Counted from the stretch's first letter, positions 1 through 12,900 are shown. The stretch is 64,000 nt of DNA from Epichloe hybrida (GCA_019022495.1 JAFEKR010000006.1:2418001-2482000), one strand, 5' to 3'. Made by a program: numbers and translations. The notes: generated by a model from the sequence alone, not told the origin.

Positions 1-3000
1 CTTAACGGAAGAATAGAAGAAAGAATATAAAGTATATTCTCTAACGCACTAAGGAGTGCATAAGATTAAATATTATATTTCTTTGTTTTTATTTTAGGAA
101 CTAAGTAAAGTTTTGTTCTAATACTAGAGATTAAGTAATTAAGGTATAAGTCTATTAACTATAGGACCGCCTACCCCTTTTCTCTTTTCTTTTATTTCCC
201 TAAAATCCCACACTATAGACTAAATTTGTTTTCTCTGATTTTCTCTATCATTTATAAACAATTTAGGAAGGGAGGAGGTATATCTACTACTAAGTAAGAA
301 GAGTTATTAGAATTAATAGTGTTTAGATTAAGCAGAAGAGTCTCTGCCACTTTAGTAAACTACTTTTTTCCTAAGAAAGGCACAAGAGATCTCTCTTAGG
401 AAGACCAAAGGCAATACCTAAAAGCAAAGCGCTATTCATAGCTAGCCGCATAGGACCTATTCCAAATATAATTACTATATATACCTTTGCTAACCCTAGA
501 AAGCAAGACATAGCTATAGAAAGGGAAGCACATATGCTTACCAAAGAAGGTAACGTGCTATATGTATAAGTTTAAGTAGTTAGTATAGAAAATACTATTT
601 AATCTGCTAAACATAGATACTAGCAAAGCATAACAACGCTTAGGACGCTATAAAAGAGTGTGCAAGAAGTACCCATTAGGATAAGCTATCTTAGCAGGAA
701 TAAGGACTAAGCAACAACGTTTGTTTTTAATAGCAAGGGCTAAGATACTATTTGCTTTAGTGTAGCTCCTCACGAAATCCTTTAGTAATTTAGTTCTTTT
801 TATAGCAGTGATTAGATAGGGAGGAGCCCCTTCTAGGGAATTTTTAGAAGGTTAGAGGGTAATCTCTATATATAAAGAAACACTGCCATTACTAATATTA
901 ATCCCGCCCCAAACCTAGAAGGTAAAAAGGAACTTATACTACAAAACAGAAGTCATTAGTATTAGCCTAAATATAAGATCAAATAATCTTTAGAACACCT
1001 ACGTAGTCTCTGCTAATAAACGGAGGAAAGAACTTAGCGCGGTTAGACTAGTCTATAGTCTTTATTACTAAAAGCTCAACTTCCAGGATACTTACCCTCA
1101 TAATAGCAGTAATATTAGGAAGTTTTTAACGGTTTTCGTTAAGAGATTTAGCTATAATCAATTAATTAGGGTAATAATACAAAGAGTAATAAGTTAAGGA
1201 GCATAAAGAAGAGGAAAGAAAAAGGGTTAGAAGAGCCTCAAACCACAGGATACTACATACAATAGGCATTAGCACCTAACAAGCAAGCAGGCTACCTACA
1301 AGTAATTCATGATAGCAAGGTCTGAATTATAGTAACCACTTAATCTCCATAGACAGATGCCTCGTGACGGATGCTAGCGGCTAATAGAGAGAAAGGAGGA
1401 GGCAACTAGTAATAGCTACTAATAACCGCTCTTAAAATTAATAAAGACTATAAGAATAGGATTAAGGCCATAGGAACCACTTAATCTAACCTACTTCTTA
1501 CATAAGCACACATCCTCTTAACCTTTAAAGTTTTTATTTATACTACCCTTATTCCTAAAATCCTTTCTAACTACGCTAATTTAAAAATCCGACAGGCAGT
1601 TACTATATCCTTTCCCACTATAATAGTTATTCTATCTATCCTAGAACCTTTTAATCTTACCTAGTAAAATAGAATAGTATAGGGAGTCTATTATGAACAA
1701 GGGTAATTACACTAAAGTGAATAGCAACACTATTGCCTACTTTCCTCACAGTAGGTGCCTTACTATATACCACATTCACGTTTTAATATATAGATTAGAA
1801 AGCCCCTTCTTTAGAGGAATTAAGGAAGGCACTATAGAAATTAATTTGGTTAATCTCTATAGGTGGTAGCTACCTCTATTTTATCTGCGAAGAGACTAGC
1901 CATAGCCTTTGCTAAGATTTAAAGTTCACTAGGATAGCAATGATTTTAACCTAGTAATACTAATTAGGCTAGGATAGATAAATATATAATAGCGCAGTTA
2001 TTTAATGGACGTTTATAAATTCCTAAGAAAGGCTTGTAAGACTCTAAGTAAAGACTAGCTTAACTAGTTTAAGCTAATAGTAATAGGGAGGATCATAGAG
2101 CGCAGGCTTAAAGCAATAGTAGTAGTACTACCCTAAACATTTAAAGTTAGTAAGATAGAAGATTTTAATATGGACACATTACAACAATTAATTAGTTTAA
2201 AAGCTAGAAGACTCTATACTACCTATCAGCTTATTAATATTAAGTATAGCTATAATTACAACCCTATTAACCTCTACTTACATATAAGTAATTAATGCCT
2301 TATTACGGGATTTACTTTCTTCACGAACTATTAGACTACTTTTATATTTAATAGGAAATAAGGATGTCTATACTATTTTAATAGCATAGATAAGGGACAA
2401 ATAACTTAGTTTACTAACTTCGCATGCGGATAGGGGCAGATTATATAGCTTATAAATTACCCCTCTAATTTCAAAGTAATTATAGTCCTAGCAACAGAGC
2501 AGAAAGGAAACTAGGAATGCGGGTATACATGCCTAGGGTTCCTTCTCTAGATAATCTGCTGTCAGGTCGGTCACTAAGCAATTAATCTGCTATTAGAAGA
2601 TTAAAATGCACTAAATAAGTATAATATTAAGTTTGAACAACTGCGCACTTTTAGAGAAGACTTAACTATTAACTAACGCTTTAAGCTATACCTTAAAGAC
2701 TAGATAGTAACTAACAATATCCTAGACCCAAAGTATAGCTATGTAAAAGCACTTAAAAGAACTATAAGAGTTCTACAAGACATAGCTGCAAATAAACTTA
2801 GAATAGGAGATTAATTACTAAGGGAATCATTATACTAGAAGGACTTCAACCTCTAACACTTAATATAACACACTAAAATGCTTAATACCTCGCTTTGTAA
2901 CCCAAATAGTCAGTAGAGGACTCCCTATTAGCACTACACTCATGCCTTAGAAGCTTCAAGTTACTAATAAGAGTCATCTAATTAAATAGTATACTAACAT

Positions 3001-3900
3001 GGCAAAACATAATAAGCTTTATATTTAGGATTTCTAGTAACCTATAGCTTATGTTTTTACTAGCAACCCTAAAGTCTTTAATATTAGTATATAAGAAATA
3101 CTACACAATCAGGAAAGACAAATATAGCAAAACACTAGAGGAGTTTTACCCCTAGTTAAACCAGAGGAGCTGAGATTAAGTAGAAGGGAAAGTTATTATT
3201 TATCACAAGCATCTTCATTAGTGTTATTATCCATTATTAGACAAGAAGTAATGCTAGCGTCCTTAGCTTTAAAGCTTAAAGCACTCTAATAAGGAAAATA
3301 AGATTAAACATCTAACACTACTAAACAAGCTCTCTAAAAACAGCAAGCAATAATAAGTAAGCTGCTATAATTAGACATAGAAGACTAGCTAAGGTTACCG
3401 CGAATCCATAGAGTTATTAGATAAGAGCAAGTGTATAGCTATAGAACCTTAGCTAAGTAAGCAAAAGAAAAGATAATTTAATAACTACTTAGAGATATAG
3501 GACAAGCTATAATAATTAATCTCCTTCCTTTCCTTAGGGTATAAAGAGTAGCACAAAGAAAAATCATTACGTATTTACTAACATTATCTATATACACATC
3601 TATAGTACCACCTAGCCTAGTCCCTCGCGGAATATAAGCTAAGATTATTAAAGCCTACTAATAGGAGAAGAAGCACGCCTAAGGATTATTTAATTAACGC
3701 AAAACCTAAGAAAAGAGAGTAGCACAGCAGGATATAAAGCGCTCTACTATCCGTACCCTATCGCTAATATTACCTACCACACGCCCACAAACACTAAAGA
3801 CGCCAAAGCTCTCTTAAGAAATAAGGAATTTAGGTCTCTAGTTAGGGAGGTCTTATCTGCCTTCTCTTTTTCCCTTTTTACTTTATATAATTTTCTCTTT
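1..3900 (+). pseudogene. RIP-broken long ORF with Ulp1/SENP-like (C48) cysteine-protease core
   Basis: Frame 1 stays coding-like from the window edge to about 3,900. In the stretches I translated it is interrupted by TAA/TAG and no TGA, as expected when Gln/Trp codons are hit by RIP. Near 2,329-2,520 it matches the catalytic layout of Ulp1/SENP SUMO proteases. A Tyr-stop pair (2,329-2,334) sits where His-Trp is expected. An Asn (2,380-2,382, in LYYFNS) lies 17 codons later where Asp is expected. A Gln is retained six codons before a retained Cys (2,518-2,520, in ECGYTC). From memory yeast Ulp1 has His514, Asp531, Gln574 and Cys580, almost the same spacing. The roughly 750 codons upstream and the Ser/Gln-rich tail (2,900-3,850) are not recognised. 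The true start may lie outside the window. It could be a transposon-borne protease or a duplicated host gene. Confidence 0.6.
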
Positions 3901-3990
3901 TTTTTTCTTTCCTTTCTTCCTTATATCTTTACCTTTTCTTTTACCTTTCTATCCTTTCTATTATCTCTTTTACTTACCTTAATAATCCTT
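3856..3990. other. Polypyrimidine (T/C) tract
   Basis: A strand-asymmetric run of T and C with few purines follows the Ulp1-like frame. Frame 1 stays open through it but gives only Phe/Leu/Ser-rich low-complexity residues, so I treat it as the 3' boundary of the broken gene. A purine-rich tract in the opposite orientation (for example a PPT of a lost minus-strand LTR element) is an alternative I cannot confirm. Confidence 0.4.
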
Positions 3991-4122
3991 TTCCTACTAT
4001 ATAGGATTTAGCTATATAAGATTAATTAGCCTAGGCCTATATGTAATGGATTAAATAGTTCCTCCACCCTTTTTATACAAGATTGGTCGCTAACTACACT
4101 TATAAGGCGCTTTTGGGTTTTA

Positions 4123-4157
4123 GTGTGCATAACTAGTTAGGGGCAACTAGTACACAC
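4123..4157. repeat. Short inverted repeat (possible hairpin)
   Basis: GTGTG-CAT-AACTAGTT is followed after AGGGGC by AACTAGT-ACACAC, which is its near-complement. The flanks (3,991-4,390) have no recognisable gene. The arm keeps CA and TG dinucleotides, so it is less RIP-altered than its neighbours. It may be the remnant of an element terminus. Confidence 0.45.
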
Positions 4158-4390
4158 CTAGGGAGGTGTTATGTGCCTTAAGATACGCGCTTAAAAACGC
4201 GATCATAATAATAAGTGCTAGGGCTTAAGGATAGGAATATTACAACAAGGGGATGATAATATTAGTTATCTTAGCAAGAGAATTAATTAATCTATAAAGG
4301 GACCACATATAGCTAGATTCTACGAGAGCCACCACGAATAACTAAATTCTTACTTTCACCCTACCCTTTTGCTTTAGCTAATACTAATAG

Positions 4391-4426
4391 CTTCGGCTAA
4401 TATTAACTCTTGCTTCGGCTAATATT
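4391..4426 (+). repeat. Direct repeat of 14 bp (two copies)
   Basis: CTTCGGCTAATATT occurs at 4,391-4,404 and again at 4,413-4,426. An imperfect third unit may precede them. No function is evident. Confidence 0.6.
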
Positions 4427-4440
4427 GGATCTGATATTGT

Positions 4441-4680
4441 GAAATATGTATTAAGAAGAATCCCCCCCCCCCTTCTCTAATTGAAACACCGTTTCTAATC
4501 TGACAGACTATTTAATCTAGGATATCTCTGTATAATAAGATAGTCCTAGCCGTTGTTATGATCGATATCGTCAAGTTAATCGACCCCTCTGTTATGTGTA
4601 GGCTCTAGAGCTACTCGTGATCGTGGGCTAGCATCGTGTCTTTTAGGGTGTTGTTTTCCGCTTGACAAACTATCTTGTAA
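4441..4680. other. RIP-spared stretch before the copia reading frame
   Basis: This stretch includes a C10 run near 4,463 and keeps CA, TG and CG dinucleotides that are rare elsewhere. An ATG at 4,558 is in the same frame as the Copia-I gag that follows, but two TGA codons (near 4,618 and 4,666) separate them and the peptide is not gag-like. It may be the edge of host or older sequence where the 5'-truncated Copia-I joins. No LTR matching 8,979-9,287 was found here. Confidence 0.4.
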
Positions 4681-7600
4681 TAAGTAGTGCCTGAAGTGAG
4701 CTAAACTAAAAGGGCACTCTAGAATTAACTTATTAAAGCCTATTATAGTATTCTAGAGTGTAGAGGAGCGATTATAAATCCGCTAGATAGACTATAAGAG
4801 TTTTATAAATAGATTAGAATAACCCTTTGTCTTATTAAGGAAGAGAAGAAGAACTATTAATAATTCCTAACTAAAGCTATAACCCTAGAGTAATTCTAGA
4901 CTAACTAAAGATATAATAGGACTAGAAAAGAGACCTAATACCCCTTGAAACCATAAGGAAGAGGAGATACTCCCCGCACAAAGAAGTGCTATGTATATAG
5001 CAAGGAAGGATGCTAGTTATCTAAGCACCCTAAAGAGGACTATAAGAAGGCGTTTTAACGCTTTAAGAATCACTACCTTACGGATTTAACTAATAACTTA
5101 TATTATTTATTCCTTACTTAGTATAAGGGAGAACACAAGTCTTAATCCCTTATTAATAACAAAATCGCTTAGTATATAAAGAGCATTAGATTTAATAACA
5201 GCCCTAATGATATAGATGGGCTAGTACCTATGAGCTTCTTTACTTACAGAACCTAGATTAATAGCAAAAGAATAGTTTAATTCCTAACAAGGCAAGTAGC
5301 TTATTATAGTCTAAGTAAAGAAGACCCCTTTTAGCAGGAACTTATAAACAAAGCCCTAGTAATGTTTATATTAGAAGATTGCTATTCCTATGTAATATTC
5401 TAAGGGATTGTGCCTAATATAGGAGCCGCAAAGTTCTCTATAGCAGGGCACCCTTAATTTCTTACTTTATAACATTAGATACTTATATTGTAGCTTAATG
5501 AATTAATAGAGAAGAAGGTATTAGTTAGATTTAGCATAGGAGACCTAATTATCACGCTTAGAGTAGCTAATGTGCTTACTCCCTTTAGAAATATCCTCTT
5601 TTAGGTTATCCCTATAAATACTCTATTTCTCTTATCCCTTAATAATATAGACTATCTAAAGATTAACTTTAATATCTCTAAGAACACACTATAATAAGGA
5701 AATATTAAAGTCCCTATTATACGTAAATAGGGGCATGCCTAGATGCTTCTTACATAGAAAGAAGAAGTAGTTACTTAGAGCTACCTTATAGAAAGTAAGC
5801 TATAGTAATTATATTGCCGCTTTAGGCATCCATTAATCCGACATCTACATAAGGTTCTCTGTAAATTAAGGCATAATATTAATATTAAAGCTATTAGGAA
5901 GCTAATAAGAATTTACTACTAATACTAAATATACATAAATAGCCCTAATTACTTTAAGTTTACCCTTAAGGATAAGTGTAGCTTTAATTATAAAGTAATA
6001 GTAAATATCTTCTACCTAGATAGTAACTGCCTTACACTTTACGCTATAAATATAGCTATAGCGTTTAATATAGCAAAATTCCTTAATAATATCTCTGCGA
6101 AAATAACCTAGGAAGCCCTCCGAATATGCTAGATTAATGCTTACCTAGGCCCCCTGGACTTTATTATCACAGATGCTAGAACAAACTTCCATAGCAATGA
6201 ATTTAGATAATTTGTAGCTTTAATATTAATTTTGATTAAGGAAGTCCCTGTTAAGGTACACTATAGTATAGGGAAGGTTAAAAGGTATTATAGGCTACTC
6301 TAAAGAGCCTATAATATAATTAGACGCGAATACCCTATAATACTAGAACCTATTACCCTTTAAATAGTAATTAAGGCCCTAAATAACACTATAGGCCCTA
6401 ATAGCCTTATCCTAACCCTCCTTATCTTTAGAGCCTACCTACGCATAATAAATAAGTCCCTGCTATTACCTAATATCATATAGCGTGTGATTATAGTATA
6501 GAAGGCTACTAAAGAGATTAAGAGACTCCACGCTATCTAGAAGGTTAATAAGGCCCTTGCTAAACGCAATAGCCTAGATACCTTAAAGACCCTTAGCTTA
6601 CTGCTTGGATTAAAGGTTAAGGTTTAGTAAGAAGGTAAGGGATAGGTAGGTCTGTATAAGCTACTAGTAATTACTAGAGAAAGCTATACACTTAATATAC
6701 TTAGAGGCCTAAAGACCTTTAGGTTAATATTTATTAAGCCTTACTATAATAATCCTAGTGTAAAGAAAATAGTAAAGTCTAGTAAAGAGAAAGGAGAAAA
6801 AGGGCGAGAGACCTATAATAAGAACACAGTGCTACTAATACCACTAAAGCAAGGACGTAGAAGGCCACGGAAGAACCCTCCTATAATACCTTAAGGTGCT
6901 AATACCTTCCTATTAGCAAAAGAACATAGTAACCTAGCTCTTATAATTAAGCTATGTAAGGAAGGAATCATTAAGACCCCTAGCAAACCTTTTAAGCTAT
7001 TAATAAAAGCGGAAATCAACGCCCTAATTAAGTAAGGTATGTTTGAATTTATTATGTTTAATAAGGAAGAATATAGTGGAATTTAAATCTTTAATTCCTG
7101 AATTATTAATAAGATTAAAGGTAAGATAACAGAACCCTATAAAAAGTTACGCCTTATGATCTAAGGGTATAAGGATAAAGGAAAACAAGCTATTCTTACA
7201 TAGGCCCTAATAATTTAACACGCAAGCTAATGTCTTATCCTCGTAATAGCCCCATCCGTAAGATTAAGGAAATTCCTTATCTAGCTAAGGGATATCTATT
7301 AGGCTTATATATAGGCCTATATATTACTAGAGCAGCTAATCCTAGCGCGCTTACTGATTTAGATATGGTATCTCTACCCGCCTAGTATAATCTTAAGGGT
7401 TATAAAACCCCTCTACAGGCTCGTAGAGGTAGGAACACACTAGTGGGTTATATATTATAAGCATTATAGAGAGAACCTCTAGATAGAAACCTTTATATAT
7501 AATCCTTACTTACTTATAACTACAAAGGAAAGCCCTAACTTTGCTTACATTAGAATATAAACTAACAACATAATTAGCCTCTTAGATAAGAAGTTCTCTA

Positions 7601-8517
7601 AGAAGGAAAAGACCTAGCTTACTATAGTAGGCTTTAACGCAAAGCTAAAGTAATTCCTAACTTAGGACTACCCGCTTACGTTTAATAGTAGTATTATCTT
7701 GCTAGAGAATAATACTATTAAGATCTAGCAGAAAGGGCAAAGCAACAAGTTAGAGTTAGTTCTAATAACTAACTTAAAGCGCAAATACGTTAAGTAAAGG
7801 GCCTAAGGCGCTTATATCGCCTTAATCTGCTAACTAGAGGCTTGCTTTAACCTATCTATTGCTATATAACACTAGGAGCTAACCCTAGAGGATATAAAAG
7901 CCCTTAATCGCCGCCTGAAGTAGCAGATAGATTACCTAGAGAGAGGTCTGATATTTATCCTAATTAACCTTAAGAAGGCGAAGCTCTTTACCTTTGTAAA
8001 TAGATCCTTTACTAATAACTAGGACCTATCCTTATAACTAGGATATGTACTTATCCTAGCGAACAAAGACTACACTAATAGCAAGTTTATAATTAAAGGT
8101 AATATTATGCACTTTAGCTTAATAAAGAGTAAGAGAGTTACGTAAAGCGTGCTTACCTTAGAAGTCTATGGTATAGTAGCTAGTGTTAATATAGCTTACG
8201 TAATCGCAACTACCCTAAACTTAGTTACTAACTAACTAAAGCTCCTGAAGATTCTAATTATTGCATGTATAGATTTATACTCCTTATATAAGTGCCTTAT
8301 TAAGCTTAGTATAATAAAGGAGAAACGCCTAATAATTAATATTATAGCCCTTTAATAGTTATATAAACGCTAAGAACTCTACAAGATCTAATAGATTAAC
8401 AGAGAGAATAACCTAGCTAATACCTTTATAAAGACATTACCTAATAAGGCCTTTAAGAGCTTTATCTTAACTAACTAAATAACTATCTAGATAGAGGGAT
8501 AGGTTACCTACGTGTAA
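4681..8517 (+). pseudogene. Copia-I gag-pol (Ty1/copia polyprotein), RIP-degraded
   Basis: A single frame 1 can be read through all copia domains, broken by TAA/TAG in place of Gln/Trp. In order: gag C-terminal part; a zinc knuckle (4,987-5,028, second Cys now Tyr); protease with DTGA changed to NIGA (Asn at 5,416); a GAG-pre-integrase zinc domain around 5,800-5,950 with Cys changed to Tyr; integrase; reverse transcriptase (about 7,080-7,750); RNase H to the final ANTFIKTLPNKAF block near 8,420-8,460. In the integrase the first catalytic Asp is Asn (6,004), the second Asp is kept (6,172), and Glu is Lys (6,280). The RT catalytic pair is Asn-Asn (7,564-7,569). The gag N-terminus and 5' LTR are missing compared with Copia-II. 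The encoded enzymes cannot be active. Confidence 0.9.
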
Positions 8518-8978
8518 CACACGCGCGGTAAGAGAAAAAGGTAATCCTCTAGGAGAATAGCCATAGGGATAAGACAGCGATACGCGGGGGATCTACACCC
8601 CTATAGTTAATATCCCTAGCGGCCACAACCATACTAGCCCACTAGGCCCCCCTCCTAGTAGACCATAGAAATTAATAGCAGTGCGTAGGAGGATAAAGGT
8701 ATTGCTAAGGAGGAGGAAGACGTTGTATACGCGCTATAGTGTGGTATATGTGTTATTTTAAGAAAAGAAGGGATTCGGAAGGACCCACTTATCCTTACAT
8801 AGGCTCACAGGCTAAGCGAGATTATTATTTCCCTTTTATTAGTAACTATACACCTAGATAAGCTATAAGTTCTTTTCCTTATATCCCCTATTAATTACAT
8901 TCTTAATCTGTCTTTCCCTTTTTATTTCTGCAATTAATATTACGTATTAATAATTATATTAAAAGAGAGAAGTTCTAG
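8518..8978 (+). other. Copia-I 3' untranslated region with polypurine tract
   Basis: Between the polyprotein end and the 3' LTR. It contains CTTATCCTTACATAGGCTCA near 8,790-8,810, also present at the same place in Copia-II (reverse strand, 9,896-9,915). The polypurine tract AAAAGAGAGA followed by CTAG lies just before the LTR (8,961-8,978). Copia-II and Copia-III have the same PPT. No further gene is seen. Confidence 0.65.
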
Positions 8979-9287
8979 TATTAGAACAAAGGTAATATCA
9001 ATTGCGCGTTATAGCTATAATTACCTAGTAAAAGCTTAGGCCGCGCGCGGACCCTACACGTAACCCATAACCTAGCACGTTAATTAGCTAGGAAATATAG
9101 GGACACAAACGCGCAACCCCTTTTCCCTTTATATATCGTAACTTCTAGCTTTTTACCTCTCTTTTCGAACAACTAAATCAATCATAATAACAGACAACGC
9201 AGCCTAGAATAGATAATCGATAATGATACTATTCTTCGGGCTCACGACTGTATTACACATTGAATTCAATACCCTGTGAATCCAACA
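8979..9287 (+). repeat. Copia-I 3' LTR
   Basis: About 309 bp from TATTAG (TGTTAG with G to A) to CCAACA. The start is set by the shared copia polypurine tract and the end by the CCAACA terminus, by analogy with the Copia-II and Copia-III LTRs. A TATA-like CTTTATATATCG lies near 9,135. No partner 5' LTR exists in the window, so the boundaries rest on motif comparison only. The 3' half (9,150-9,287) is relatively RIP-spared. Confidence 0.55.
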
Positions 9288-9444
9288 CTCTAATAATAGT
9301 AATATAAGTAAAAGAAACCTATAATATAGTAAATATAAAAAATAAGTTATACCTAGTTAAATTATATAGTAAAATTCTATTATAATATTACTAAAGAACT
9401 TTAATAATAGTAAAATAAGTAAAAGTAATTATAGTATAGTAATT
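9288..9444. other. AT-rich spacer with imperfect repeats
   Basis: The motif TAATAATAGTAA..AAGTAAAAG occurs near 9,290 and again near 9,403. No coding signal was seen. It is the target site of Copia-II; its last five bases TAATT are the left target duplication. Confidence 0.5.
9440..9444. repeat. Copia-II target-site duplication, left copy
   Basis: TAATT immediately before the left LTR, matched exactly by TAATT at 15,821-15,825 after the right LTR. Confidence 0.9.
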
Positions 9445-9740
9445 TGTTAGTATCTACAGGATACCATTGACCTACGCGTAGGGTTTTCGGGGTAGACTAA
9501 AGTGCACGTAATTATTATATATTCTAGTCTATTAAAGCAAGCAAAAGAGGGATTAAATAGAAGCAAAGAGGGTGCGCTATTTATTATAGGAAAAGGGGCC
9601 TTAATTAGGGTTATTAGCGAAGAGGCCACATATGCTAACTCCGATCGCGGCGCGGTCAGGCCAGATATGTGGGTCCGCGATGTAACGCGCCTACCTAATT
9701 AAAGGCACGTACCCTTGTTAATATTATGCTTATTTTAACA
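9445..9740 (-). repeat. Copia-II 3' LTR (left)
   Basis: 296 bp, aligned base for base with 15,525-15,820; every difference I saw is a C/T or G/A transition. A GC-rich core near 9,643-9,690 keeps its CpG sites. Short open frames crossing it on both strands are accidental. Confidence 0.92.
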
Positions 9741-9765
9741 CTAGAAACTCTCTCTTTTTAACATG
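9741..9765 (-). other. Copia-II polypurine tract
   Basis: On the minus strand AAAAAGAGAGAGTTTCTAG lies directly before the 3' LTR (TGTTAA). The same AAAGAGAGA...CTAG arrangement precedes the 3' LTRs of Copia-I and Copia-III. Confidence 0.7.
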
Positions 9766-9954
9766 ATTATTAACGTATAATATTAATAAGAGAAGTGAAT
9801 AGGAATTAAGGAACGAATAAGATTAAATAATCACGAATAATATTATAAGAAAAGGGCAAGGGGAAGGGGTACAATAAACAACAAAATCTAATCTATGAGC
9901 CTATGTAAGGATAAGTAGGCCTAATTCTTAATACCTTTAATCTTATTAGATTAA

Positions 9955-12900
9955 CATAGACGTTATAATCGCGTAACCTACCCTTCTATCCTAATAGTCG
10001 CCTTATTACTTGTAATAAACCTCTTAAATGCCTTATTCAGCAATGCCTTCGTAAATACATTAGCAAGGTTATTATTCCTATTAATCCATCTAATCTCGCA
10101 GATCTCTTATTGCTTATATGATTAACAAAGGGCTATGATATTAATTATAAGACGCTTCTCCTTTGTGGTACTAAGCTTAATAAGGCATTTATACAAAGAG
10201 TACGAATTAGTACAGATAATAATAGGAATCGTAGGGAGGTTTAATTAATAGGTGATTAACCTAAGCATTGTCAAGACTGCGTAAGCCATATTAGCACTAG
10301 CAACCATGCCGTAGATCTTAGAGGTAAGCACACTTCTTATGACTCTCTTACTCTTAGTAGAGCTATAGTGTATAATATTACCTTAGATTATAAAGGTGCT
10401 TTTCTCTTAGACTTTACTAGCTAGGATAAGCATATAGCCTAGCTAGGAAGTAAGGTCCTAGTTATTAGTAAATAATCTATTTATAAATGCAAAAAGCTTT
10501 ACCTTTTTGAGATTAAATAGTACAAACCTTAATCCTTAGCTTGGATTATTAATTTACTATTAAATTCATTAGTTTAGGCTCTTTATATCTTAAGGTAATA
10601 GCTCTTAGTGTTATGCAGTAATAGAGAGGTTAAAGCAGGCTTTAGGTTAGCAAATTAAGGCAATATACGCGCCTTAAGCTCGTTATTCTATATATGCCTA
10701 TTTTAAATTAGTTAGTAGGATTAACTAAAGCTTTCTACTCTAGCCCTTCTGCCTTAGCATAATTATATTATTTTCAAGAGTAATAATACTACTATTAAAG
10801 GTTAGTAAGTTCCCTATAAAAAGGATTTACTTTAGTTTAGTAGTAAAAGAAGTAGCTTTTAATTAATCTTCCTCTTATTAAGAGAACTTGTGGTTAGATA
10901 GTCTAATTATATTATCAGTTTGCATCCCTATACACGCAAAGGTTAGGTTCTCCTTCGTTATCACAAGCAGGCATGGGTCAAACGTAAAGGTTATTATCTA
11001 GAGCATTTCTCTATGGTGATAATAATACATTACCTACTAGTAAGTGCTAGCTTTTACAATACTATACAGAGGCTTAATCACTTACATTATTATACCTATA
11101 GGGTATAGGTAACGGATTTAGATAGGGATTTAGGCTAGGATTATACAACTAAGAAGCGTTTGTGCTTACATATAGGCCTGTGTAATGTCGCGAAGCTAGA
11201 GGATAAGGCCTAGTAGTAATAACGTAAGTGCTATCGTGAGGATTAATCGCTAGCTAGCTCGCTAGATTATTAGGGCCTGTGTGAGGATTACTAGCTTCTC
11301 CTCATTGCCGTAACCTTAGATCACAAGCCTTAACTTCTTATACGGATCCGTTATCTTACCTTTTACCTTGTTAATAATATAGGAATTAAAAATTTAAACT
11401 CTATTATACTCTCTTTTATTATACTTAATAAATTCGAACACGCCTTATTTGATTAGAGAATTAATCTTAGCTTTAGTGAATAGCTTAAAGGGTTTGCTAG
11501 GGGTCTTAATAATTCCTTTCTCACGTAATTAAATCACAAGCTTAAGGTTAGAGCTTTCCTTAGCTAATAGAAAGACATTAGTCTTATCTTTTATTTAATC
11601 TGCGTAATTAATATTAGATATAATAATAGGGGGGTTTTTCTAAGGTCTTCTAGGTCCTTGCCTTAGGGGATTAGTAGGAGGGGTAGCTATAGGCTATAGG
11701 GAGGCGTCTTAGTTATTTACACTCTTAGGAGGTCTCTCTTTATTAGGATCTTTATAAAAAGGCCTAATGGATATTAATCTAAAGGCCTTAGGGCCTTAAG
11801 GGAGCTTAAGAGTATAGGTCTTGCCCTCTATAGCTAATAGCTTATAGGGGCTTACCTATCCTTTACCTTTGTGCTACATGCGTATAAGTAATCCTAGTAG
11901 GAGGTTAATGGTTATAGAGGTGTTAGGACTATTTCTTGCAGCGAGGGTATTGCTAACTTTCCGCCAGGTATAAATACGCTTAACTTCCTTTATTACTAGT
12001 TAGATTGCAAGGGCTTGCTACGTGATATCTAGTAATAGAGGTAATTCTTTAACTATGCGAGGATACGCGCCGAAAACAAGGACTATTAGTATAAGACTAT
12101 TTAATCCTATGGTGTTATTCACAGCTTTAACTGCCATTTATAATGCCACGGGCTCCGGCGTTATTAGGCATTCCTGTTAGATAATATTATAGGCTCTTTG
12201 GAGCAGCCTATAATATTACTTAACCTTACTAATGCTGTAGTAAGCCTTAATAGGGACGTCTTTAATCTTAATTGCTATTAATAACACAAGCTGCTTGAAT
12301 TCCTCGCCTCTAAAGGTTGTTCTAGCATCCGTAATAATTAAATCCAGGGGGCCTAGATAGATATTAATCTAGCAAAGACAGAGTGCTTCCTATATAGTCT
12401 TTATAGAGATATCTTTAATGAATCTAGCTATATTAAAGGATGTAGCTATATTAACGACTTGTAGAACAGGGTGGTTACTATTAAGATACATAATGTTTAC
12501 AATAATTTCGTAATTATAAGCATATTTATCCCGAAGAGTGAATTTAAACTAATATAGGCTATCCGCGTGTAATTAGCACTGCTAGTAAACCTTAGTTAGT
12601 TTCTTAATAGCTTTAAACTTAACCTTATGCCCTGATTTACGTAGTAAATTATAAAGATGTTAAACTAAAGGGTGTCCGAAGCGTTGATATAATTAGCGGA
12701 GCTTAATCTCTATAAGATAACTCTAAGTAACACTCTCTTCTTTGTTAAGAAGTATTTACGCATGCCCCTATTTACACATAATAGGAACCTTAATATTCCC
12801 TTACTATAGAATGTTCTCTAATATATGGAAGTTAATCTTTAGGTAGGTTATATTATTAAGGTATAAGAGAAAGGGAGTGTTTATAGGGATTACCTAAAAG

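Noticed and set aside
1..3900. Starship captain (DUF3435 tyrosine recombinase) or Helitron helicase
   Set aside because: I looked for recombinase and helicase motifs in frame 1 and found none; the only recognisable core is Ulp1-like.
9502..9702. 66-codon and 60-codon open frames in the left Copia-II LTR, and the matching 78- and 83-codon frames at 15,527-15,818
   Set aside because: They lie inside LTR sequence, on both strands, and owe their openness to a GC-rich core. No domain and no start context.
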